From positions 1 through 5,636 of the forward strand of contig CAJUQO010000039.1 of the NCBI GenBank assembly GCA_910588295.1: a stretch of DNA of 5,636 bases, given 5' to 3'. Positions 1 to 5,416 of the stretch are shown here, one piece after another. The notes beneath the pieces were generated by a model. The model saw nothing but the letters and a program-made list of their open reading frames with translations. It ran no database searches and was not told the DNA's origin. Numbering within the stretch: position 1 is the stretch's first letter; each line of letters starts with the position of its first letter. Source of the DNA: an uncultured Lachnospiraceae bacterium. GTDB lineage: Bacteria; Bacillota; Clostridia; Lachnospirales; Lachnospiraceae. The translations under genes were made by a program, and so were the position numbers.

Positions 1-1
1 A

Positions 2-277
2 GAGGTCAAAGGCTTCTCACACATTTTTTATATATGGCATCTCTCAATATGTTCTTGTACGGTATATGGCGTTGAATACGTCCCCGGCTCTGCCATATCA
101 AAATATTGCCCTGTTTGTGCCAGAAAAGTAAAGTTGGAAAGGTCAATCAAGAGCAGACACAGGAGCAGGGAACAGAAAAAGATGGTATGTATTGAACCTT
201 CCGCAAAAAATGACCGACTTGTGTGGACGGTACGCGTGTGTCTACGAAGGTGGAGGAAGGGAAGGTTACGCTGCTAA
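2..277 (+). pseudogene. Possible 3' end or remnant of a small zinc-ribbon-like protein gene
   Basis: One plus-strand frame is open from the left edge of the window to a TAA at 275-277. Its middle part reads like real protein: a KYCPVCARK motif at about 98-124 (CxxC, typical of one half of a zinc ribbon) followed by a basic, Arg/Lys/Ser-rich stretch to about 180. An earlier CSC pair is encoded at 50-58, but it has only one residue between the cysteines, so a normal four-cysteine site is not complete. Arginine is written mostly as AGA/AGG, unlike the CGG/CGC-leaning leuB-ilvD-ilvB genes. The last ~30 codons look like random translation. No start codon or ribosome binding site is visible, so the gene would have to begin outside the window. 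This could be a degraded gene, the end of an unrelated intact one, or chance; I do not recognise a family with confidence. Confidence 0.25.
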
Positions 278-393
278 TATTTGGAACGACGTCTTGTTCG
301 GTTTGGATTTCCATATCCCTAACATACAGGAAAAGGGTTTGTCTGATTTTTAGTATTGGGGTTCCTGATTCCGGGAAACGGCCATATTCTATG
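278..393. other. Intergenic stretch upstream of the leuB promoter, no supported gene
   Basis: I see no gene here. A 61-codon plus-strand frame crosses it (223-408), but it has no ribosome binding site and no recognisable motif. There is no T-box leader: the conserved AGGGTGGNACCGCG-type sequence and a following terminator are both missing. A 25-base stretch at 341-365 resembles the sequence around the leuB stop codon at 1534-1558, with small gaps. That is reported separately as a weak observation. Confidence 0.5.
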
Positions 394-422
394 TTGAAAT
401 TTGAATAGGGATGCATTATTAT
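394..422 (+). promoter_or_regulatory. Predicted sigma-A-type promoter for the leuB-ilvD-ilvB operon
   Basis: TTGAAA (394-399) and TATTAT (417-422) match the -35 and -10 consensus at five of six bases each and are exactly 17 bases apart. Transcription would start near 429-431, leaving a leader of only about 27 bases before the leuB start. That is too short for a riboswitch or T-box, so any control at this promoter would have to act on initiation, for example by a repressor site overlapping it. No clear palindromic operator is visible. Transcription could also enter from upstream. Confidence 0.6.
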
Positions 423-456
423 AGAAACAATAGCCATTAGAAAGGAAGATAAAAGG

Positions 457-1539
457 ATGGAATGTAAGATCGCGCTGATTCCCGGCGACGGCATCGGGCC
501 GGAGATTGTCCGGGAGGCCAGAAAAGTTTTGGATAAGGTATGTGAGAAATATGGGCATACTTTTCAGTATACGGAATTGCTGATGGGCGGGGCGTCCATC
601 GATGTGCATGGCGTACCGCTGACGGATGAAACAATTGAGAAGGCAAAAGCCAGTGATGCGGTGCTGATGGGCTCCATTGGCGGCAACGCGGCGACATCGC
701 CCTGGTATAAGCTGGAGCCGGACAAGCGGCCCGAAGCGGGGCTTTTGAAGCTGCGCAAGTCCCTGAACCTGTTTGCCAATCTGCGGCCGGCCTATCTCTA
801 TGATGAGCTGCGGAGCGCCTGTCCCCTGCGGGACGAGATTATCGGGAACGGGTTTGACATGATGATCATGCGCGAGCTGACCGGCGGATTGTATTTCGGG
901 GCAAGAAAGACGGAGGAAGTGGACGGACTGTTTACGGCTACGGACACGCTGACGTACAATGAGAATGAGATCCGCCGCATTGCCCGGCGCGGATTTGACA
1001 TAGCCATGAAGCGGCGGAAAAAGGTGACCAGTGTAGACAAGGCCAATGTGCTGGATTCCTCCCGGCTCTGGCGCAGGATCGTCACTGAAGTGGCCGCGGA
1101 GTATCCGGAGGTGGAGCTGGAGCATATGCTGGTGGATAACTGTGCCATGCAGCTTGTGAAAGATCCGCAGCAGTTTGACGTGATCCTGACGGAAAACATG
1201 TTCGGGGACATCCTCTCCGATGAGGCCAGCATGGTGACGGGGTCCATCGGTATGCTTTCCTCCGCAAGCCTGAATGAGACAAAATTCGGCCTCTATGAGC
1301 CCAGCGGCGGTTCCGCGCCGGATATTGCGGGCCAGAATGTGGCGAATCCCATCGCCACGATCTTATCCGCAGCCATGCTGCTGCGTTATTCCCTGGATCT
1401 GGATGAGGAGGCGGACGCTGTGGAGAAAGCCGTGGAAAAGGCTCTGAAAGACGGTTATCGCACGGGGGATATCTTCTCGGAGGGATGTATCCGTGTATCT
1501 ACCTCCGGAATGGGAGATGTGATCGCGGCGGCTGTCTGA
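457..1539 (+). CDS. leuB: 3-isopropylmalate dehydrogenase LeuB
   Basis: A cytoplasmic, NAD-dependent enzyme of leucine synthesis. It oxidises (2R,3S)-3-isopropylmalate, and the product loses CO2 to give 4-methyl-2-oxopentanoate. At 360 residues it is full length for the family. Visible motifs in order: GDGIGPEI near the N-terminus (10-17); LRKSLNLFANLRP (99-111), carrying substrate-binding Arg100 and Arg110; IMRELTGGLYFG (137-148), with Arg139 and Tyr146; VDKANVLD (193-200), with catalytic Lys195; metal-binding Asp227, Asp251 and Asp255; and the cofactor loop GGSAPDIAGQNVANP (284-298). Asp289-Ile290 in that loop is the pair expected for NAD rather than NADP, which argues against isocitrate dehydrogenase. 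The ATG at 457 follows AAAGGAAG (441-448) by 8 bases. It is the first gene of the operon, 183 bases ahead of ilvD. LeuA and the LeuCD isomerase that supplies its substrate are not in the window. Confidence 0.97.
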   Translation: MECKIALIPGDGIGPEIVREARKVLDKVCEKYGHTFQYTELLMGGASIDVHGVPLTDETIEKAKASDAVLMGSIGGNAATSPWYKLEPDKRPEAGLLKLRKSLNLFANLRPAYLYDELRSACPLRDEIIGNGFDMMIMRELTGGLYFGARKTEEVDGLFTATDTLTYNENEIRRIARRGFDIAMKRRKKVTSVDKANVLDSSRLWRRIVTEVAAEYPEVELEHMLVDNCAMQLVKDPQQFDVILTENMFGDILSDEASMVTGSIGMLSSASLNETKFGLYEPSGGSAPDIAGQNVANPIATILSAAMLLRYSLDLDEEADAVEKAVEKALKDGYRTGDIFSEGCIRVSTSGMGDVIAAAV

Positions 1540-1558
1540 ATTTTTTAGTATGGGGTCC
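1534..1558 (+). repeat. Weak near-repeat of 341-365 at the leuB stop codon
   Basis: This stretch, which includes the leuB TGA, and 341-365 both read GTCTGA, then a T-run, AGTAT, GGGG and TCC, if single-base gaps are allowed. The match is short and low in complexity. It could be chance or the trace of a larger repeat family. Confidence 0.2.
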
Positions 1559-1602
1559 ACGTATTTTGGATGGCAGTTTGCCAGTGAATGAAAATAAGCC
1601 AT

Positions 1603-1687
1603 CATGCGCCCTGTTGGCGTACCACCACGTAAGAAAACCGGAACTGGCACATTAGACATCCCTGAATGGATGCCGCCTGCGGCGGCG
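1603..1687 (+). repeat. Copy A of an 85-base intergenic element, between leuB and ilvD
   Basis: This stretch aligns without gaps to 3396-3480 in the next gap of the same operon. By hand count 67 of 85 bases are identical, and the last 25 bases differ at only one position, in a hairpin loop. Possible structures are a 5' hairpin TGCGCC (1605-1610) with GGCGTA (1616-1621, one G-T pair), a middle hairpin CATCC (1657-1661) with GGATG (1668-1672) around loop CTGAAT, and a 3' hairpin GCCGCC (1672-1677) with GGCGGC (1681-1686). The middle and 3' hairpins compete for the bases at the start of the GCCGCC arm. A 30-codon frame from 1604 to 1696 spans the element but has only a poor ribosome binding site. 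I do not recognise the element. A structured RNA control element or a mobile palindromic repeat are the main alternatives. Confidence 0.8.
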
Positions 1688-1694
1688 GGTTTTT
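1672..1694 (+). terminator. Terminator-like or attenuator-like hairpin before ilvD
   Basis: A perfect 6-bp GC stem, GCCGCC (1672-1677) and GGCGGC (1681-1686) with loop TGC, is followed by GGG and then five T (1690-1694). A shifted register pairs 1673-1677 with 1684-1688 and brings the stem to within one base of the T-run. The stem is short and the T-run is not always adjacent, so partial termination is more likely than complete. It lies 14 bases ahead of the ilvD ribosome binding site, so it could set the ratio of leuB to ilvD transcript. Confidence 0.45.
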
Positions 1695-1722
1695 AAAGTA
1701 AAGCGAATAGGAAGGTTAGACT

Positions 1723-3390
1723 ATGAAAAGTGATGCAGTAAAGAAGGGGATGCAGCAGGCTCCCCACAGATCCCTGTTTAACGCGCTGGGTTTCACGAAA
1801 GAAGAAATGGATAAGCCCCTGGTGGGTATTGTGAGTTCCTATAATGAGATCGTGCCGGGCCATATGAACCTGGACAAGATCGTGGAGGCTGTCAAGCTGG
1901 GCGTGGCCATGGCGGGCGGCGTGCCGAGGGAGTTTCCGGCCATCGCCGTCTGTGACGGTATCGCCATGGGCCATGAGGGGATGAAATATTCCCTGGTGAC
2001 CCGTGACTTGATTGCGGACTCCACGGAATGTATGGCTCTGGCCCATCAGTTTGACGCCCTGGTGATGGTTCCCAACTGTGATAAGAATGTCCCCGGCCTT
2101 CTGATGGCGGCGGCCCGCATCAACGTGCCGACGATTTTTGTGTCCGGCGGCCCCATGCTGGCCGGGCATGTCAAGGGACAGAAGAGAAGTCTGTCTTCCA
2201 TGTTTGAGGCTGTGGGAGCTTATGCCGCCGGTTCCATGAACGAGGAGGATGTCTGTGAATTTGAGAATAAGGTATGCCCTACCTGCGGTTCCTGTTCCGG
2301 CATGTATACGGCCAACAGTATGAACTGTCTGACAGAGGTACTGGGCATGGGGTTGTCCGGGAACGGTACCATACCGGCAGTCTATTCGGATCGCCTGAAA
2401 CTGGCCAAGCACGCCGGTATGCAGGTGATGGAGCTGCTGAAGAAAAATATACGGCCCCGGGATATCATGACAAAGGAAGCGATCATGAATGCCCTGACTG
2501 TGGATATGGCTCTTGGCTGCTCGACCAACAGTATGCTGCATTTGCCGGCCATCGCCCATGAGGTGGGATTTGATTTTGAGATCGGCTTTGCCAACGGCGT
2601 CAGCGAGAAGACTCCGAACCTCTGCCATCTGGCCCCGGCCGGCCCTACGTATATGGAGGATCTGAATGAGGCCGGAGGCGTGTATGCGGTTATGAAAGAG
2701 CTGACTAAATTAGATCTGTTGAATCTGGAATGTATGACCTGTACCGGGAAGACAGTGGGCCAGAATATTGCCGGCGCTGTGAATAGAAATCATGAGGTTA
2801 TCCGTCCGGTGGAGGATCCCTATTCGGCCACCGGCGGTCTGGCAGTATTGAAAGGCAATATTGCTCCGGACGGAAGTGTGGTTAAGCAGTCGGCGGTGGC
2901 GCCGGAGATGTTGGTGCATGAGGGACCGGCCCGGGTGTTTGAATGCGAGGAAGATGCTATTGCGGCCATCAAGGGCGGCAGGATTGTGGCCGGCGACGTG
3001 GTGGTTATCCGCTACGAAGGCCCCAAAGGCGGCCCGGGTATGCGCGAGATGCTGAATCCCACTTCGGCCATTGCGGGCATGGGACTGGGTTCTTCGGTAG
3101 CCCTGATCACGGACGGCCGTTTTTCCGGCGCGTCCAGGGGAGCGTCTATCGGCCATGTATCTCCCGAGGCGGCGGTGGGCGGCCCTATCGCTCTGATCGA
3201 GGAGGGGGATATCATACAGATCAATATTCCCGAGAAAGCGCTGAACGTGGCTGTCAGCGATGAGGAGCTGGAGCAGCGCCGCGCTGCCTGGGAGCCGAAG
3301 GAGCCGAACGTAACCACCGGCTATCTGGCCCGTTATGCGCAGATGGTGACATCCGGAGCCCGGGGAGCTATTTTGCAGATGCCGAAATAA
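1723..3390 (+). CDS. ilvD: Dihydroxy-acid dehydratase IlvD
   Basis: A cytoplasmic iron-sulfur dehydratase that converts 2,3-dihydroxyisovalerate to 2-oxoisovalerate (valine and leucine route) and 2,3-dihydroxy-3-methylvalerate to 3-methyl-2-oxovalerate (isoleucine route). At 555 residues it has the usual length for the shorter bacterial forms. Visible motifs: CDGIAMGHEGM (77-87); NCDKNVPG (118-125), the family signature, with cluster ligand Cys119, Asp120, and Lys121, which is carbamylated and metal-binding in solved relatives; CPTCGSCSGMYTANSMNC (185-202), with Cys191 in the second cluster-ligand position; and the C-terminal signature ALITDGRFSGAS (460-471), with Ser468 as the likely catalytic base. 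The position that is a third cysteine in [2Fe-2S] enzymes is Gly46 (VPGH), as in the oxygen-sensitive E. coli [4Fe-4S] enzyme. The ATG at 1723 follows AGGAAGG (1709-1715) by 7 bases. Edd (6-phosphogluconate dehydratase) is a relative, but the ilv/leu context and motifs favour IlvD. Confidence 0.97.
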   Translation: MKSDAVKKGMQQAPHRSLFNALGFTKEEMDKPLVGIVSSYNEIVPGHMNLDKIVEAVKLGVAMAGGVPREFPAIAVCDGIAMGHEGMKYSLVTRDLIADSTECMALAHQFDALVMVPNCDKNVPGLLMAAARINVPTIFVSGGPMLAGHVKGQKRSLSSMFEAVGAYAAGSMNEEDVCEFENKVCPTCGSCSGMYTANSMNCLTEVLGMGLSGNGTIPAVYSDRLKLAKHAGMQVMELLKKNIRPRDIMTKEAIMNALTVDMALGCSTNSMLHLPAIAHEVGFDFEIGFANGVSEKTPNLCHLAPAGPTYMEDLNEAGGVYAVMKELTKLDLLNLECMTCTGKTVGQNIAGAVNRNHEVIRPVEDPYSATGGLAVLKGNIAPDGSVVKQSAVAPEMLVHEGPARVFECEEDAIAAIKGGRIVAGDVVVIRYEGPKGGPGMREMLNPTSAIAGMGLGSSVALITDGRFSGASRGASIGHVSPEAAVGGPIALIEEGDIIQINIPEKALNVAVSDEELEQRRAAWEPKEPNVTTGYLARYAQMVTSGARGAILQMPK

Positions 3391-3395
3391 ACCTG

Positions 3396-3480
3396 CATGC
3401 GCCCCATTGGCATGCCGCCATGCATCAAAGCCGGAACGGGCGCACCTGGCATCTCTGAATGGATGCCGCCTGTGGCGGCG
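3396..3480 (+). repeat. Copy B of the 85-base intergenic element, between ilvD and ilvB
   Basis: This copy begins 6 bases after the ilvD stop codon and matches 1603-1687 at 67 of 85 positions. Possible pairings differ partly from copy A: TGCGCCC (3398-3404) is perfectly complementary to GGGCGCA (3438-3444), TGGC (3408-3411) can pair with GCCA (3417-3420) inside it, GGCATCT (3448-3454) pairs with GGATGCC (3461-3467) around loop CTGAAT, and GCCGCC (3465-3470) pairs with GGCGGC (3474-3479). The last two compete for 3465-3467. There is no T-run after this copy, so it does not look like a terminator. The element stays open in frame with ilvB, but no ribosome binding site precedes its ATG. Confidence 0.8.
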
Positions 3481-3482
3481 AG

Positions 3483-3488
3483 TATAAT
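3483..3488 (+). promoter_or_regulatory. Possible internal -10 box ahead of ilvB
   Basis: A perfect TATAAT directly follows copy B of the repeat, where copy A has its T-run. No good -35 box lies 16-18 bases upstream, and there is no TGn extension. It is at most a weak internal promoter and may be chance. Confidence 0.2.
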
Positions 3489-3502
3489 AAAGCAGGACGA
3501 GG

Positions 3503-3526
3503 GATCCCCTGTTCCGGTGGGGGATC
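3503..3526 (+). promoter_or_regulatory. Stem-loop in the ilvB leader
   Basis: GATCCCC (3503-3509) and GGGGATC (3520-3526) form a perfect 7-bp stem with a 10-base loop (3510-3519). No T-run follows, so it is not a terminator. It ends 12 bases before the ilvB ribosome binding site. An RNA stability or processing element, or a protein-binding site, is possible; I see no direct evidence for either. Confidence 0.45.
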
Positions 3527-3538
3527 ATGGACATATAC

Positions 3539-3544
3539 AGGAGG
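3539..3544 (+). promoter_or_regulatory. Ribosome binding site that fixes the ilvB start
   Basis: A perfect AGGAGG lies 5 bases before the ATG at 3550. The in-frame ATG at 3397 has no such sequence and lies inside the intergenic repeat, so translation should begin at 3550. Confidence 0.9.
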
Positions 3545-3549
3545 ATAAT

Positions 3550-5232
3550 ATGCAGTTAAACGGATCACAGATCATTATAGAATGCCTGAAAGAACAGGGC
3601 GTGGATACTGTCTTCGGGTATCCGGGCGGTACGATCCTGAACGTTTATGACGAATTATATAATCATCGTGAGGAGATCCATCATGTGCTGACTTCCCATG
3701 AGCAGGGAGCGGCCCATGCGGCGGACGGCTATGCCCGGGCGACGGGAAAAGTGGGCGTATGTATGGCCACCTCCGGCCCGGGGGCCACAAATCTGGTCAC
3801 CGGTATTGCCACAGCTTATATGGATTCCATTCCGGTGGTGGCCATCACGGCGAACGTGGGCGTACCCCTTTTGGGAAAGGACAGTTTTCAGGAAGTGGAT
3901 ATCGCCGGTGTGACGATTCCGGTCACCAAGTACAGTATGATCGTCAAGGATGTGACCAAACTGGCGGACGCCGTTCGCCGTGCTTTTAAGATTGCTAAAA
4001 GCGGACGCCCCGGCCCGGTGCTGGTGGATGTGACCAAGGATGTGACGGCGGCCACGACCGAGTACACCTACCACAAACCGGAAGAGATCATGCCTGACAT
4101 GAAAAATATTACCTCGGGAGATATGCAGAATGCCATTGACATGATTAACTCGGCGAAAAAGCCCATGATTTTTGTGGGCGGAGGCGCCGTATTGTCCGGT
4201 GCGGCCAGGGAAGTGACGGAGTTTGCCCATAAGATCCATGCGCCGGTCACTACCAGCCTGATGGGGCATGGCGTGTTTCCGGAGACGGATCCTTTGTTTA
4301 CCGGTATGCTCGGTATGCACGGTACTAAGACATCCAATTATGCTGTGATGGAGTGCGATCTTCTGGTGGTCATAGGAGCCCGTTTCAGCGACAGGGTGAC
4401 CGGCAACACGGCTACCTTTGCGAAGAAAGCACAGATCCTGCAGATTGATGTGGATCCGGCGGAGATTGACAAAAATGTGCTCGTGGATGCCAGCGTGATA
4501 GGGGATGTGCGGGTTGTGCTGCGGGAACTGAACCGCAGGCTGGAGCAGCTTGATCACACGGAATGGGTGAATTGGGTGGAGGACTGCTGTAAAAAGTATC
4601 CCCTGCGCTATAATAAAGACCTGTTAACCGGTCCCTACATCATCGAGGAGCTGTACAGGGTGACGAAGGGAGAGGCCATTGTCGTGACGGACGTAGGTCA
4701 GCATCAGATGTGGGCGGCCCAGTATTATAAATATACGAAGCCTAATACTTTTCTGACATCCGGAGGCCTGGGGACCATGGGCTATGGCCTGGGGGCTGCC
4801 ATCGGTGCGAAGTTTGGCTGCCCTGACAAAGTGGTGGTCAATATTGCCGGTGACGGCTGTTTCCGCATGAATATGAATGAGATTGCTACTGCTTCCAGAA
4901 ATGACCTTCCACTGGTGGAGATTATCGTCAATAATCATGTGCTGGGTATGGTGCGCCAGTGGCAGACTCTGTTCTACGGGCACCGGTATTCTCACACGAT
5001 CCTTAATGATAAAGTGGATTTTGTGAAGGTGGCCGAGGGTCTGGGAGCCGTGGGTATGCGGGTGACAAAAAAGGAAGAAGTCGGCCCCGCCATCGAGAAA
5101 GCGATCGCTTTGAATACAACGGTGGTGATCGACTGCGTGATCGATTCTGACGATAAGGTGTTCCCCATGGTTCCGGCAGGGGCCTCTATCGAAACTGCTT
5201 TTGATGAAGAGGATTTGAATAATCAAGAATGA
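3550..5232 (+). CDS. ilvB: Acetolactate synthase (AHAS), large catalytic subunit, anabolic type
   Basis: A thiamine diphosphate, FAD and Mg-dependent enzyme that joins two pyruvates to 2-acetolactate (valine, leucine), or pyruvate and 2-oxobutanoate to 2-aceto-2-hydroxybutyrate (isoleucine). At 560 residues it is full length. Visible from the N-terminus: VFGYPGG (21-27); SHEQGAAHAADGYARATG (49-66), with catalytic Glu51 that activates the cofactor; KDSFQEVD (110-117); the FAD-domain GARFSDRVTGN (276-286), a hallmark of biosynthetic rather than fermentative AlsS enzymes; GQHQMWAAQYY (383-393); the ThDP/Mg motif starting GDG (434-436) and ending NN (461-462); and MVRQWQ (467-472), whose Trp471 lines the substrate channel. 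The in-frame region 3397-3549 is excluded because it matches the noncoding repeat and lacks a ribosome binding site. No ilvN or ilvH regulatory subunit follows. The gene ends 38 bases before a strong terminator. Confidence 0.97.
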   Translation: MQLNGSQIIIECLKEQGVDTVFGYPGGTILNVYDELYNHREEIHHVLTSHEQGAAHAADGYARATGKVGVCMATSGPGATNLVTGIATAYMDSIPVVAITANVGVPLLGKDSFQEVDIAGVTIPVTKYSMIVKDVTKLADAVRRAFKIAKSGRPGPVLVDVTKDVTAATTEYTYHKPEEIMPDMKNITSGDMQNAIDMINSAKKPMIFVGGGAVLSGAAREVTEFAHKIHAPVTTSLMGHGVFPETDPLFTGMLGMHGTKTSNYAVMECDLLVVIGARFSDRVTGNTATFAKKAQILQIDVDPAEIDKNVLVDASVIGDVRVVLRELNRRLEQLDHTEWVNWVEDCCKKYPLRYNKDLLTGPYIIEELYRVTKGEAIVVTDVGQHQMWAAQYYKYTKPNTFLTSGGLGTMGYGLGAAIGAKFGCPDKVVVNIAGDGCFRMNMNEIATASRNDLPLVEIIVNNHVLGMVRQWQTLFYGHRYSHTILNDKVDFVKVAEGLGAVGMRVTKKEEVGPAIEKAIALNTTVVIDCVIDSDDKVFPMVPAGASIETAFDEEDLNNQE

Positions 5233-5270
5233 TGTGACTGAGAAAGTGCCGAACAGTTAGGACGTAATGG

Positions 5271-5310
5271 AAATGTACCTCCGCCCACCCCGGGCAGGAG
5301 GTACATTTTT
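5271..5310 (+). terminator. Strong intrinsic terminator ending the operon
   Basis: AAATGTACCTCC (5271-5282) pairs perfectly with GGAGGTACATTT (5297-5308). Inside it GCCC (5283-5286) pairs with GGGC (5292-5295) around loop ACCCC, with one bulged A at 5296. The 3' arm runs straight into five T (5306-5310). Read from the other strand the trailing run is only three T, so it would be weak for the converging minus-strand gene. Confidence 0.93.
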
Positions 5311-5416
5311 CTCGTACACAGCTGCAATTTTGGGATTTTGTAGATTTGGGTATGGAATTCCAAAAGAGATGAAATCGTATTGTGGTAAAGACAGAGCCGT
5401 TTTACTGCGGTGCTTA

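Noticed and set aside
223..408. 61-codon plus-strand frame before leuB
   Set aside because: No ribosome binding site and no domain; it overlaps the predicted leuB promoter.
278..456. T-box or branched-chain amino acid leader upstream of leuB
   Set aside because: The T-box consensus, a specifier-type stem and a leader terminator were looked for and not found. No leader peptide rich in Leu/Ile/Val codons with a ribosome binding site was seen.
147..494. 115-codon minus-strand frame across the leuB start
   Set aside because: It covers the promoter, ribosome binding site and N-terminus of leuB, and has no ribosome binding site of its own or recognisable motif.
319..1125. Long minus-strand open frame opposite leuB
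   Set aside because: It lies opposite a well-supported leuB with all catalytic motifs, has no ribosome binding site and its translation is low-complexity His/Arg/Pro-rich, typical of antisense frames of GC-rich genes.
1693..2628. 311-codon minus-strand frame opposite ilvD
   Set aside because: It is a His/Gln/Gly-rich shadow of ilvD with no recognisable domain; the plus strand encodes a complete IlvD.
2710..3534. 274-codon minus-strand frame opposite the 3' part of ilvD and the next gap
   Set aside because: Its translation is Arg/His-rich and motif-free, and it overlaps the ilvD C-terminal signature and the intergenic repeat.
3655..4557. 300-codon minus-strand frame opposite ilvB
   Set aside because: It is the same kind of antisense shadow; the plus strand encodes intact AHAS motifs.
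5311..5416. Intrinsic terminator for the minus-strand gene
   Set aside because: Only a 3-bp CCG/CGG pairing followed by a weak pyrimidine stretch was found, which is not convincing.
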